The notes: generated by a model not told the origin, from the letters alone. Counted from the first letter of the stretch, positions 1 through 9,535 are shown. The stretch: DNA of 49,880 nucleotides from Psychroserpens burtonensis DSM 12212 (GCF_000425305.1 NZ_KE384348.1:82825-132704); one strand, 5' to 3'. A program made the numbers and translations.

Positions 1-963
1 ACAGGAATAGTTATAACTAAAGAAATCAATGCAGCAGGTTGTGAATATGATGTAATTACAATCACAACTTGGATTGGACAGCCAGATGAAATTGTAAATA
101 TTGACTCATGTATCGAATCTGAAGCAGGAACAGTTATAACTAAAGAAACTAATGCAGCAGGCTGTGAATATGACATAACAACAATTACAACTTGGCTTGA
201 ACCAGAAGAACCAACAATAGTCAACTGTTGGGATGATTACCAACTAAACACATCAACATGTACTTATATTAATAAAGGTACAGAGCCAATCAATCCAGGC
301 AATGTAAACTGTTGGGATGATTACCAATTAGACACAGCAACATGTAGTTATATTAATCAAGGTTCAGAGCCGGAGCCAGAAGTAACAGATGCAAAAATTT
401 GTGAAGGCGAATTATATGTATGGTCTGTAAATGGTCAAACATATACAACAGTGCAAGTAGGATTAACAATTCCAGGTGAGAACTGTGAAGGATCTAAAAT
501 ATTAAACTTAACAATTGAAGATTGTAGTCCTTGTGAAGACACCAATGAAAAGTTAGATATAGAAAATTGTGAAAGTTATTTCTGGGAATTAAATGGAGAG
601 ACCTACAAAAAGAGTGGTGTTTATACTCATGAAACTACAAATAATGAAGGCTGCACGCATACTACGTCCCTACATTTAATTATTGATAAAGAGAAACTCG
701 TGATGTATCCAGTACCTTTTGAACAGGAAGTATTTGCTAGTTATAATTTTTGTTATGATACTAATGTTAAAGTTGAAATATTTGATGTAAAAAATGCTTT
801 AATAAAAAGTTATATCAATAGTAATTATATCAAGGGCAGTAAAGGCGTTACACGAATTAATTTATATGGATCTGACAATCAGATATATATTGTAAAAATT
901 ACAACAAGAAAAGAAGTTTTGATTAAAAAAATAATGTCATCGTCACCTCAACATAGTAACTAA
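1..963 (+). CDS. C-terminal part of a large secreted repeat protein with T9SS type A sorting domain (5' end outside window)
   Basis: The frame is open from base 1, so this is the end of a larger gene. It encodes imperfect Cys-containing repeats: two copies of a unit with the core NAAGCEYD (about residues 13 and 52), then two 28-residue units beginning VNCWDDYQL (DNA from 220 and 304, 84-bp period). The last ~85 residues run from YPVPFEQEVFASYNF through VKVEIFDVKNALIKS to YIVKITTRKEVLIKKIM. That is the pattern of the Por-secretion (type A) C-terminal domain, which directs export through the type IX system and cell-surface anchoring. The function of the passenger is unknown; a surface adhesin or matrix protein is an inference. 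A good terminator follows. Confidence 0.85.
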   Translation, partial: TGIVITKEINAAGCEYDVITITTWIGQPDEIVNIDSCIESEAGTVITKETNAAGCEYDITTITTWLEPEEPTIVNCWDDYQLNTSTCTYINKGTEPINPGNVNCWDDYQLDTATCSYINQGSEPEPEVTDAKICEGELYVWSVNGQTYTTVQVGLTIPGENCEGSKILNLTIEDCSPCEDTNEKLDIENCESYFWELNGETYKKSGVYTHETTNNEGCTHTTSLHLIIDKEKLVMYPVPFEQEVFASYNFCYDTNVKVEIFDVKNALIKSYINSNYIKGSKGVTRINLYGSDNQIYIVKITTRKEVLIKKIMSSSPQHSN

Positions 964-984
964 TTACAACAAGTTGGTTAAATT

Positions 985-1016
985 ATAAGAGGCTGCCTGA
1001 AAAGACAGCCTCTTAT
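985..1016 (+). terminator. Rho-independent terminator of the T9SS type A protein gene
   Basis: Arms AAGAGGCTG (987-995) and CAGCCTCTT (1006-1014) pair perfectly around a 10-nt loop, and two further A/T pairs extend the stem. It lies 22 bases after the stop codon. The T-tract afterwards is short (TTATTTAATT). Confidence 0.8.
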
Positions 1017-1515
1017 TTAATTGGAGTTACTACATTTACTCAGATAGAAGTTTTAAGACTGTTTGGCTACAAACGAATATCTTGGAATAATAAAAAACAA
1101 GTTTGCAGTATTGAATTTGAATGAGGAGTCTTTTAGGTGTAGTTGGAAAGTAAAAAAGTTAAAAATATTATTCATTTTACTTTAAGAAAAAACGAGATAC
1201 GAAACAATTGGTAATCCTCTTTTAAAATTATCATTCATATCAATAACTGAAATTAAAAAAGAGAATAGAGAAAGGTTCTAATTTACTTTAAGAACGAGGT
1301 TATTTACAAAAACTCATCTTCTTTTGTCACAAAACATAAAGCATAGTTAATTAACGAGCTACTTTCTATTTTTACTGATTTCAACTTAAAAAAACGCAGT
1401 AATAGCTAATTGTAATTTATTTTAGCCACCTCATAAATACAAAAATCAAACTTTTTGAATAAGATTATAAATATCTCTAAATAAAAGGGTAAAGTAGTTT
1501 AATGACTACGATCAA
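1017..1515. other. Intergenic stretch with no recognisable gene
   Basis: About 500 bases of AT-rich sequence between the left-edge secreted-protein gene and the convergent DUF2490 gene. Stops are frequent in all frames. A short motif (TTTACTTTAAGAA) occurs twice, near 1177 and 1282. No promoter, RNA or coding remnant could be supported. Confidence 0.5.
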
Positions 1516-2247
1516 TTAGTTTACTAAATAAGTAATCGTTGTTTGCAAGATATGATTAGTAATGAACGTATTGTTACCACCATTTAAGCCGATATTATGA
1601 TACCCAATACCTAATCCCATTTTAGAGGTTATAGGATATCCCAAACCAACATAAAACCAGTTCTGATTAAAAGCTTTTGGTCTAATTCCATCCTCTAAAT
1701 CCATAAACAATTCATTAAATATTTCAACTGAAATACTTTTATCTTCCTTAATTTTTATGATGGGTCTAGTTACGGTAAAACGATAGCGAAATCTGTTATT
1801 ATAATTACCACCACCTATACCATAATGATTATTAGATGATTCAACAATTTTATCAATAAAACGTTCTTCTAATCGAAAACGGTGCTTAAAACTAATTTTG
1901 CCTTGAGATTGACTTAATTGTACTTGCTGCCATATATTATGTTCATTTGCATTAATTGGAATACTAAAATCAGCAAAAGAATAATTTTTTATAAAACTAT
2001 AACCTAAAGCAAAATCATAGGTTTCGTTCTTCTTAAAGTGAATAGCAGGTCTTATGATAAATTGCTCCCAACCTTTTAAAAAATTAGCACGTCTAAAGTG
2101 AAATTCTGATGTGATATAAAAGGAATTATCAATCTTTACTTTTGGGATAAAACTATTCCAAGAACTAGAATGACTAGCACTATTCTCCTGTGCACTGGCA
2201 AGATTAAATACTAATATTAGTAAAAAGGCAATATAAATATTTTTCAT
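1516..2247 (-). CDS. DUF2490 family outer-membrane protein
   Basis: A 243-aa protein with a Sec signal peptide (MKNIYIAFLLILVFNLASAQ, cleavage after AQ). The body alternates aromatic and polar residues like a small beta-barrel and ends in the strand-like TTITYLVN. The order W-x-S-F-I-P near the start, a central F-R-Y-R-F segment and a terminal GLGYHNIG motif fit DUF2490, a Bacteroidota family of unknown function predicted to sit in the outer membrane. It is last in the dabA-dabB-SulP direction, 110 bases after the SulP stop. Whether it shares their transcript is unclear, but the position suggests a possible outer-membrane role linked to anion or bicarbonate uptake (inference only). Confidence 0.75.
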   Translation of the reverse strand: MKNIYIAFLLILVFNLASAQENSASHSSSWNSFIPKVKIDNSFYITSEFHFRRANFLKGWEQFIIRPAIHFKKNETYDFALGYSFIKNYSFADFSIPINANEHNIWQQVQLSQSQGKISFKHRFRLEERFIDKIVESSNNHYGIGGGNYNNRFRYRFTVTRPIIKIKEDKSISVEIFNELFMDLEDGIRPKAFNQNWFYVGLGYPITSKMGLGIGYHNIGLNGGNNTFITNHILQTTITYLVN

Positions 2248-2357
2248 TTTATTAAGTATAAAAAAGACTACAAAACAACCTAAAGACTTTTGATGGTAAC
2301 AAAATATCGTGACTAACTAATGGCGTTGTTTTGTAGCCATATTGTAGCATTTTCAAA

Positions 2358-4529
2358 CTACATAGCGGATACTAACTTTTCTGTTCGGGAGATAACAGCT
2401 TGAATTTCATTGATATTTAATAGTTTATCATCCAGATGAACAAGCAAATCTTTGCCATTACCACTCATAAATATCGTACCATGTGTTTCCATATAAGACA
2501 GAAGATGTTCATTGAACAATTGACGTACTTTTTCTTCCGCATCGTCAGCGTGAATTGCATAATGTTTTGAGAATTTAGGAAAGTTAGCAAAAGTAATGTC
2601 ATTGTGATCAAAAACATCTTTTAGAGCTTCCAAGAAATCTTTCCTCTGCAGATAAAACTTAGGCACTTCAGATATCCCTGAAACTTTAATCGCTGTTATT
2701 TTTTGAATATTAGCAGTCACTTCAGCACCTGTTTTAGTAGTGATATCGGCTATTTGATAGGTCATCCCATTTTTTTGATATTGAATTGCATTTTCAATTG
2801 ATAAAATTTGTTTCCTTATGGTAAAATGATAGAATTCCCATTCACTGTAATCATCTAACTTTGTACTGAATTGATAGTTCTTTTCATTAGAGAACGAAAG
2901 TAATTGCAGTGTACGAGCATTAATATTGATATTTTTTAATTTTGTTTTTGATCTGCGATCTCTAGCCGCTAAAGGGTGAGTAGATACTGGATTAAGACCA
3001 TCTGCATTTTCAATATGTACATCTTTACCATTTAACTTAGCTAATCGGGCATAATCTTCTAAATGTTCCATAACTGTATGATCTATAAATTCAACTTCTG
3101 CAAAGTCAAGAATAAGTTCGTTATATTTTTGAACACCACTATCCATTTTCTTTTTAAGTGATAAGTAATTAGAGAAAATCTGTGAGCCTTTTAAATGAAT
3201 TGTCTTTATCTCTCCCTCGTGGCTTATATACAAGTTAGACTTAAACAACTCCCTAAATTTTGTTCCTTTAAAAAGAATCAGCACATATTTGAATAAAATT
3301 CCGATTACAATACCAATAATTAAATCTGTGGCTAAAACTGCGATAAGCGTTACGACAAAGATCTCAAACTCCATTAAACCAATTTGAAACATATGCTTAA
3401 ACTCTCTTGGAGATGCTAACTTAAATCCAGTAAACACAAGCATTGCAGCTAAGGCAGAAATAGGAATCATCTCGATTATGGTTACACCAATAAGTAAATA
3501 AATGAGAAGGAAGCCTCCGTGAAAAAAGTTTGCCCATTGGGTTTTCGCTCCATTATTCACATTCGCAGAAGAACGCACGATTTCAGAAATCATTGGAAGA
3601 CCACCAATCAACGCAGAAAGAGAAGAACCCGCGCCCATAGAAATTAAATCTTTATTCAAATTTGAACTTCTTTTATAGGGATCTAAACTATCTACTGCTT
3701 TTGCACTTAAGAGACTCTCTATCGCCGAAACCAATGCGAAACCTATAACAGCAATCCAAAATTCAGATTCTCCTATTTTCTCAAAAGAAGGTAATTGAAA
3801 ACCACCTTCACCAAATAAATTATGTGGCATTTCTACCATTGCCAAATTCTCGGTACCTAAAAGTATAGCTGTAGGAATCGTAAAAATGAGTACCCACATT
3901 GGAGCAGGAATCATTTTGATGAATTTCAACTTTAAAATTGGATGCATAATTAATATCACCATAGAAATTAAAGCAATAGTTAATGCATAAAGATTCAATT
4001 CAGTAAGCGCATGAGGAATATCTGTTGCCACTTCTAAAATTTCTCCTTTGGGAGAGGGCGCTCCAATAGCAGGAAAGAATTGTTTAATAATAATGATAAT
4101 ACCGATAGCAGCCAGCATACCATGTACTGCTGCCGATGGAAAGTAGTCGCCAACTTTACCTACTTTCAGTAAGCCGAAAAGCGCCATAATCAATCCCCCA
4201 ATAATTATTGCTCCCAAGACATGTGGATATCCTGAATAGCCGCCTTCCGCTCCAGCTCCACCCATGGCTTCCGCAGCACCTAAAGTGATTACTATCAAAC
4301 CAGCTGCAGGACCACTAATAGTGACAAATGTTCCTGATATTCGTGAGGCAATCAACCCTCCAATAATAGCTGCTATTAAACCTGCAAGTGGTGGTACACC
4401 TGAAGCTATTGCAATACCCAAACATAACGGTAGGGCAATAAGGGAAACACTAAACCCTGATATTAAATCGTCTTTAAAATGGGTTTTTAAACCCGTGATG
4501 CCCTTTTTTGGTATTTCTGTATTTTTCAT
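2358..4529 (-). CDS. SulP family anion (probably bicarbonate or sulfate) permease with STAS domain and extra C-terminal region
   Basis: A 723-aa inner-membrane protein. Residues about 20-410 are hydrophobic segments with the SulP signature near the N-terminus (DLISGFSVSLIALPLCLGIA, then SGPAAGLIV). A STAS-like domain follows at about 425-505 (ILDFAEVEFIDHTVMEHL). The last ~210 residues form a soluble region I do not recognise, which makes the protein longer than typical ~550-aa SulP proteins. SulP members exchange sulfate, bicarbonate or other anions, often with Na+ or H+. The position directly downstream of dabAB argues for bicarbonate as substrate, but that is inference. The start ATG at 4529 follows a 12-bp tandem repeat. 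Confidence 0.88.
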   Translation of the reverse strand: MKNTEIPKKGITGLKTHFKDDLISGFSVSLIALPLCLGIAIASGVPPLAGLIAAIIGGLIASRISGTFVTISGPAAGLIVITLGAAEAMGGAGAEGGYSGYPHVLGAIIIGGLIMALFGLLKVGKVGDYFPSAAVHGMLAAIGIIIIIKQFFPAIGAPSPKGEILEVATDIPHALTELNLYALTIALISMVILIMHPILKLKFIKMIPAPMWVLIFTIPTAILLGTENLAMVEMPHNLFGEGGFQLPSFEKIGESEFWIAVIGFALVSAIESLLSAKAVDSLDPYKRSSNLNKDLISMGAGSSLSALIGGLPMISEIVRSSANVNNGAKTQWANFFHGGFLLIYLLIGVTIIEMIPISALAAMLVFTGFKLASPREFKHMFQIGLMEFEIFVVTLIAVLATDLIIGIVIGILFKYVLILFKGTKFRELFKSNLYISHEGEIKTIHLKGSQIFSNYLSLKKKMDSGVQKYNELILDFAEVEFIDHTVMEHLEDYARLAKLNGKDVHIENADGLNPVSTHPLAARDRRSKTKLKNININARTLQLLSFSNEKNYQFSTKLDDYSEWEFYHFTIRKQILSIENAIQYQKNGMTYQIADITTKTGAEVTANIQKITAIKVSGISEVPKFYLQRKDFLEALKDVFDHNDITFANFPKFSKHYAIHADDAEEKVRQLFNEHLLSYMETHGTIFMSGNGKDLLVHLDDKLLNINEIQAVISRTEKLVSAM

Positions 4530-4530
4530 T

Positions 4531-4554
4531 TTATGAGATAATTTATGAGATAAT
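4531..4554. repeat. 12-bp tandem duplication in front of the SulP start codon
   Basis: TTATGAGATAAT occurs twice back to back (4531-4542 and 4543-4554), immediately upstream of the SulP ATG on the minus strand. It lies in the 52-bp gap after dabB and could affect translation initiation; no function is shown. Confidence 0.7.
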
Positions 4555-4581
4555 TATTATTATTTTAAATACTAGCTAATT

Positions 4582-6450
4582 TTAAGAAGACCTATAAGCA
4601 AACTCGTGATACCCTTTTTTGTGCTCTCCTAAGAATAATCTCGAGTAAATCCTAAAAATCACTAGCCCATCTAGTATTAAGTTTAATACCACTAAAATTA
4701 GAAGTGGAAATTGATTTTCGTGTATATGACCTAACATCAAATCTTCTCCAATAAATGTTGGTGTTATGGGAAATCCTGCAATTGCCAAACAACAAATGAT
4801 AAAGAGAAATGCTAATCGTGGATATTCGTAAGAATGCCCGTGAAATTGATTTAAGGAGATATCCTCACCTCTTATTTTTAGCCTATTAAGTATCCATATA
4901 CCTAAGATGCCCGCAACTAGAATACCGCTTAAAAAGATATGTATTTGATTAAAATCAAATTCTTCATTAAAGCCAAAAGCCAAGGATAAAAATAATTGAT
5001 TGACCACTATTAATATCCAACTCACCATTGAAGAATCTCTTTCAACAAATGATTTTAAGATTAACATCAAACCTAATCCTGCAAAAATTTCGGGTAAGTG
5101 TTTTAGCATAAATAAGGAAAGGATATCTTGGTTGTAAACCGTGTAAAGTCCTAAAATAAATAGAGGCGCCATGCTATAAATTAATGTTCTACTTTTTACA
5201 AACTTGAAAGAGTTCCCTATTGTCTTTAAAGGGCTCCATAGATAACGAAACATAAAGATGTCTAGATTAAATTCTTTGATAGAGAGTACGTAAATAGACA
5301 GCTTAATTCGATTCCACAAACCTTCTGTTTTTTGAGCGGCTGGCGGTATAAAATGAAATAACTGCTCGTGTATTCTATAACTAAGCACAGATGGAGAAAC
5401 TAAAAGTTGATAGGATCTAAACAATGCGTTGCACGTAAAGTGAATTATAGCAAACCAGTAAAGACCTAATGCCACTTCAATAAACATAAATCCTATTTGA
5501 GCAATTGATGAATAAGCTATTTGAGTTTTTATTGAAGATTGAACTCTTGAAGTTAAAGTCGCTAGTACACAGGTAATTAATCCAATACCACCAATAAGAA
5601 AATGAAACCATAAGTTGTTCTCCCAAAAAGGTGCTGTTCTAATTAGTAAAAATACGCCAATATGAACCGACAAAGAGCCATAAAAAATAGCGCTTGATGT
5701 TGTTGGGCCTTCCATTGCTCTTGGTAACCAAGATGAAAATGGAAATTGTGCAGATTTCACCATTGCAGCAATTAGAAATACGCTTGGAATCATAAAATGA
5801 TAAAAGGCATCATTTAGAACATGTGATTCGGTATTCTGTAAGCCTTCAAAATTTGAAAAACTGATACTATGTCCAAAGTAATGGTGTGTAATCCATATAC
5901 CTAATAATAAAGCGATGTCTGCTACACGATATAAAGAAACAACTTTTAAAGCATTTTTAACAGGAAGATAACGTTCTCTATAAAAGCCAATTAGAAAGAA
6001 TGAAGTGACACCTAAAACTTCCCAGCCTACAAATAGTATTTCTAAATTATCTGCTAATAACACTAACATTAATCCTAGGTAAAAGAATTTTAAATTATTA
6101 AAAAAACGTTTATATCCTTTCTCTCTATGTATATAGTTTTTGCTAAAAACAATAATAGCTCCAGTGAGTAAAGTGGCTACAAATATGTAGGCCAAACTAT
6201 AGCCATCAATAAAAAGATTTAGACTAAAATCTATTTCGCTGGAGTGATACAATGTTGGTCCTTTGAAAATAATATATTCAAAATCATGAGTAATCCAGTA
6301 GCTAGTTAGGCTAATGATAGTAACGAAATTTACGAGAATACTAATTATTGAAGTTCTGTAAATTGCCTTTTCATTTTTATTTGAAAAACTGAATCCCACT
6401 AGAAGCGAAACCAGAGGCACAAGTAATAATATAGGTAGTAATGAATTCAT
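4582..6450 (-). CDS. dabB: DabB-type NuoL/ND5-like membrane subunit of the DAB inorganic-carbon uptake system
   Basis: A 622-aa polytopic membrane protein related to proton-pumping subunit NuoL/MrpA. It shows the antiporter motifs LEILFVGWEVLGVTSFFLIGFY (TM5 region, with the conserved Glu) and KSAQFPFSSWLPRAMEGPTTSSA (TM7-8 region). Six bases separate it from DabA and no other nuo or mrp genes are nearby. That is the arrangement of two-gene DAB (DABs accumulate bicarbonate) systems, in which DabB is the cation-coupled membrane partner of DabA and energises CO2-to-bicarbonate conversion. Length and motifs are complete. An isolated NuoL paralogue is the alternative, made unlikely by the neighbour. 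Confidence 0.9.
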   Translation of the reverse strand: MNSLLPILLLVPLVSLLVGFSFSNKNEKAIYRTSIISILVNFVTIISLTSYWITHDFEYIIFKGPTLYHSSEIDFSLNLFIDGYSLAYIFVATLLTGAIIVFSKNYIHREKGYKRFFNNLKFFYLGLMLVLLADNLEILFVGWEVLGVTSFFLIGFYRERYLPVKNALKVVSLYRVADIALLLGIWITHHYFGHSISFSNFEGLQNTESHVLNDAFYHFMIPSVFLIAAMVKSAQFPFSSWLPRAMEGPTTSSAIFYGSLSVHIGVFLLIRTAPFWENNLWFHFLIGGIGLITCVLATLTSRVQSSIKTQIAYSSIAQIGFMFIEVALGLYWFAIIHFTCNALFRSYQLLVSPSVLSYRIHEQLFHFIPPAAQKTEGLWNRIKLSIYVLSIKEFNLDIFMFRYLWSPLKTIGNSFKFVKSRTLIYSMAPLFILGLYTVYNQDILSLFMLKHLPEIFAGLGLMLILKSFVERDSSMVSWILIVVNQLFLSLAFGFNEEFDFNQIHIFLSGILVAGILGIWILNRLKIRGEDISLNQFHGHSYEYPRLAFLFIICCLAIAGFPITPTFIGEDLMLGHIHENQFPLLILVVLNLILDGLVIFRIYSRLFLGEHKKGYHEFAYRSS

Positions 6451-6455
6451 TTTAT

Positions 6456-8999
6456 TTAAATTTTATCAGAATAAATTTGAACAGAGATATTTTCTTTAGT
6501 AGCATCCAGAATATGGTTTGATTTCATTTCTCCTGCAGTTTCGATAACTCCTAAAATATCACTTGTTGTCGTAATTTTCAATAGTGGGTTATAACGCTCA
6601 AATTTTCCATCGCAGAAATAGTACAACTTGCCATCTTCTGGAGAAATGGCTACTAAATGCAACCATTTTTTATCGAACCAATCGTACATAGCTTGAGAAG
6701 ATTTAATCGTCTTTAATACTATTTCTGGTGTGTGTTCTACCATCATTAACAAACGAACTGGATCGTGATTCTCTATCATTTGCAATGGCAATCCAGGTCT
6801 AAGATCCCCATCACTACTATTAGCAACTCCAATTAATCCCATCACGTTATGAGGCAGTTTTGTTCCAGCTCCCATTTTCTCATTATCCATTCTCGAGAAA
6901 TAATATTCTAGATTAATTCCGCCACAGACATTAGGTAGTGGACTTAATACTTGTAAGAGAACATCTCCATTGGGATCAGAACGATAATCATACGATTGTA
7001 AAAAGGCGCGTCTATCTAAAAACAATCCTTTTATCTTCTCTCGAGAACCAACGTGACATAAGGCGTTAGTACCGTGCCCTAATTCAGGACGCGGTTCAAA
7101 ATAAGAGACAGACCGTTTCTTGATCTCATTTCTAATATGTTTGATGTCTTTAGAAATATCTATAGAGGCAAATCGTCTAGCTCTTTCTTTTGCATTAAGG
7201 CCTAAAGCGTTTTCGAAAGTATCTATGTGTAATTGGTGATGTCTTGCATTTTCTGACGACAAAATCTCTTGGTCATAATATCCTACTTCATCACTTGATG
7301 TATCGTGCATAGCAGGCAAAAACTGAGTGTGCTCTGGGATAATAAGTCCTTTTTTAGCCAAAATAGCTCTTACTTTTAAGTGATTAGCCATATAGGCAAA
7401 TACTCTAGCATTAATAGCACCAGGTCTTCCGCTACAAGCGCCGCAATCGTGGGCACCATGATGTGGATTATTAGCACTACTACTTCCGTGGGCAACAACA
7501 TAAACGATGGGTGCATACTTGTCTACAAGTCCAATTCCTTTAAGAAGTGAACTAACAATATCTACCATTTCTTCAATAGTATAGCCAACCTGTAAGCCGT
7601 TCTCTATATGATTAGGGTCTTGGTTTTCTATTAATAATTTTCCTTTTACATCCATATGTGAGAACGCATCTGCTATATCTGGCTGCATTTTAGGATTAAA
7701 TAAATCTCTAAACAATCTAAATCCAGCCCATAAACCCAAAGACATTGAGTATAAAAATCCTTTGAAAAATGTGTGTGAGTTTTTAGAGTGAATCACTTCA
7801 TGGTCTCTTTTTTTAGAAATTTCAATTTCTTTTATAAGATGTTTAGGTGTTAAGGCTACCGGACAATTTTTCTCATAGAATTGTGCCTTATATGGCTGAA
7901 AATAGATCGCTGCACCATAAAACCCTGGAGCACCTAAAGTTTCGCACATTGGATCAATATATTCTAAATGTCTTCGAAGTGAACATTCTCTATCATCCAC
8001 ACAAAAAATTGCCTGAAAACTTGTTTCTACATTTTGGATATGACGTTTAGACTCGGCTAATTTTGCAACTCCAGCAAGTACCTCGTCATAATAGTCCCAT
8101 TCAAATGCTTCTTGCCATAATTGTAAGACTTCTTCCATTTCACCAAACTCTATTGGAGCAAAATAATCTTCTGCTTCAATTGGATAGTCAGTAGCAAGTG
8201 GTTCCCAATGATTACCTAAAGTTTTTTCTAGCGCGTCATACTCAAGAAGGAGTTCCAGTAGGATAAAATCCTTTAAGTGCACTTTTTTTCTATAAAATAA
8301 AGTTTCTGGTGTTCCTTCAATAGCACTTACTAATCCACTCCATCCTTTGTGAGAGAACTGTTGGTCAAACAAATAGTTTTCGTAGTAAGATTCATTACCT
8401 ACTAGAATCTTAAGCAATTTTTCAATACTTAAATCATCAGACAGCAAAAGACGCTTTGCTTTTTTTGTTTTAAAAAAACTTGTTAGACTTTTTTGCTCTA
8501 GAATTTTTAACGCATTGATAAGACCTTTCTCTTCAAATGGAAAATGCCAAATAGCAATTCCCTGATCGAGATAACTTCCTATAATTCTAAACAATAGAGG
8601 TTGAACAAGATTTTCAAGATCTATCTTGTATTGTTTTTTCCAATTCGCTCTAAGTTTTCCAATTCGCGGATTATAAGTATGCTTATATGGATGCTCCAAC
8701 ATTTTTTGTTTAAATGCTTCTAAATGAGAAACGCCTTTTTTATTTGTAATTACTTGATTAATAATATCCGTTCTAATTCTTCCTTGCCGGTGTAATTTTC
8801 GATACTCATTAAGATTAAATGTTACTTGAATACCGAAGATTTTGGAGGCACTAAATATACCTTCAAAGAACTCCTTATCCTGAAAATTGTGAAGGGAGTT
8901 ATGATGTACGAAATCTTTAAGAGTAAGTTGAGAAGGTAAGTGATGAACTAAATGTTCTATTGTTTTTTCCTCGTTAAATTGTAAATTTACTGTTTTCAT
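6456..8999 (-). CDS. dabA: DabA (DUF2309), zinc-dependent carbonic-anhydrase-like subunit of inorganic-carbon uptake
   Basis: An ~847-aa cytoplasmic/peripheral protein. The likely zinc and catalytic residues are present with family spacing: FCVDDREC (Cys333, Asp335), VVAHGSS (His504) and HDCGAC (Cys519), numbered from the ATG at 8999. The Cys-x-Asp pair, the 171-residue gap to His and 15 more to Cys match the characterised DabA site, which resembles a beta-carbonic anhydrase. The frame stays open 14 codons further up to 9041. I prefer the internal start MKTVNLQFNEEKTIEHL because the extra segment (MMVIFHPTILIHVL) is not typical; the 9041 start is preceded by GGGGAA, so it cannot be excluded. 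With DabB it would supply bicarbonate to biosynthetic carboxylases. Confidence 0.92.
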   Translation of the reverse strand: MKTVNLQFNEEKTIEHLVHHLPSQLTLKDFVHHNSLHNFQDKEFFEGIFSASKIFGIQVTFNLNEYRKLHRQGRIRTDIINQVITNKKGVSHLEAFKQKMLEHPYKHTYNPRIGKLRANWKKQYKIDLENLVQPLLFRIIGSYLDQGIAIWHFPFEEKGLINALKILEQKSLTSFFKTKKAKRLLLSDDLSIEKLLKILVGNESYYENYLFDQQFSHKGWSGLVSAIEGTPETLFYRKKVHLKDFILLELLLEYDALEKTLGNHWEPLATDYPIEAEDYFAPIEFGEMEEVLQLWQEAFEWDYYDEVLAGVAKLAESKRHIQNVETSFQAIFCVDDRECSLRRHLEYIDPMCETLGAPGFYGAAIYFQPYKAQFYEKNCPVALTPKHLIKEIEISKKRDHEVIHSKNSHTFFKGFLYSMSLGLWAGFRLFRDLFNPKMQPDIADAFSHMDVKGKLLIENQDPNHIENGLQVGYTIEEMVDIVSSLLKGIGLVDKYAPIVYVVAHGSSSANNPHHGAHDCGACSGRPGAINARVFAYMANHLKVRAILAKKGLIIPEHTQFLPAMHDTSSDEVGYYDQEILSSENARHHQLHIDTFENALGLNAKERARRFASIDISKDIKHIRNEIKKRSVSYFEPRPELGHGTNALCHVGSREKIKGLFLDRRAFLQSYDYRSDPNGDVLLQVLSPLPNVCGGINLEYYFSRMDNEKMGAGTKLPHNVMGLIGVANSSDGDLRPGLPLQMIENHDPVRLLMMVEHTPEIVLKTIKSSQAMYDWFDKKWLHLVAISPEDGKLYYFCDGKFERYNPLLKITTTSDILGVIETAGEMKSNHILDATKENISVQIYSDKI

Positions 9000-9127
9000 T
9001 AAAACATGTATAAGTATTGTTGGATGAAATATCACCATCATTTCCCCAAACTAAAGCATTAATTTGTAGCTATTTAGATAACGGATTGATAATAAAATAA
9101 AGGAGATTTAGTATTAATAAGAATGGT

Positions 9128-9469
9128 TTAACAGTCTAGTTTGAGACTGCAAAACTGAATGTAGCGAGGCGTCTTTGAAAAAATAATCCAGCTTAGTTGA
9201 GTACATTCATTTCTTTTGGTAAAAGATTGAAAAAATTGAGTAGTAAAAGGTTTATCCTCTAAAGCATATCCGCCAGAAGATCCTCCAATTTTATGAAAAA
9301 CATCCTCAATTAGAGTTGTAAGAGTATCGATTTCTTTTTCTTCTTCTAGCCACTGAAATCTATCATCAATACGAGTTGTTTCGGTGGAACCTTTATCCGC
9401 AATAGCCCCAACCGACACCTCTGGCATCAATGTAAAAAGCAATACTATTATGGAGTAAAAAATCTTCAT
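9128..9469 (-). CDS. Small exported protein of unknown function
   Basis: A 113-aa protein with a clear Sec signal peptide (MKIFYSIIVLLFTLMPEVSVGA). The mature part is polar, with an acidic segment (WLEEEKEIDTLTTLIEDVF), a GGSSGGYALEDKPF turn and two C-terminal cysteines (QFCSLKLDC). I do not recognise a family. It lies 129 bases upstream of dabA (counted to 8999) on the same strand and might be first in that transcript. Its start lies only 24 bases from the 9493-9510 palindrome shared with the crp/fnr promoter, so it may be under the same control (inference). Confidence 0.6.
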   Translation of the reverse strand: MKIFYSIIVLLFTLMPEVSVGAIADKGSTETTRIDDRFQWLEEEKEIDTLTTLIEDVFHKIGGSSGGYALEDKPFTTQFFQSFTKRNECTQLSWIIFSKTPRYIQFCSLKLDC

Positions 9470-9492
9470 ACTAAAATTAAAGATGCAAACAT

Positions 9493-9535
9493 ATATAACA
9501 TTTGTTATATTTAAAAATAATTAAAGTTATATTTA
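9493..9535 (+). promoter_or_regulatory. Palindrome-bearing promoter, first copy
   Basis: ATATAACATTTGTTATAT (9493-9510) is an 18-bp perfect palindrome. It contains a TTTG (9501-9504) that fits the Bacteroidota -33 element; TATATTTA (9528-9535), close to the -7 consensus TAnnTTTG, follows after 23 bases. The whole ~60-bp region is nearly identical to the promoter in front of the Crp/Fnr gene at 10862-10904. It faces the permease pseudogene at 9675 and lies just upstream of the divergent 9128-9469 gene. The likely binder is the Crp/Fnr protein encoded nearby (inference). Confidence 0.6.

Noticed and set aside
4264-4536. 90-aa plus-strand frame opposite the SulP N-terminus
   Set aside because: It is antisense to strongly conserved SulP membrane segments and has no family features.
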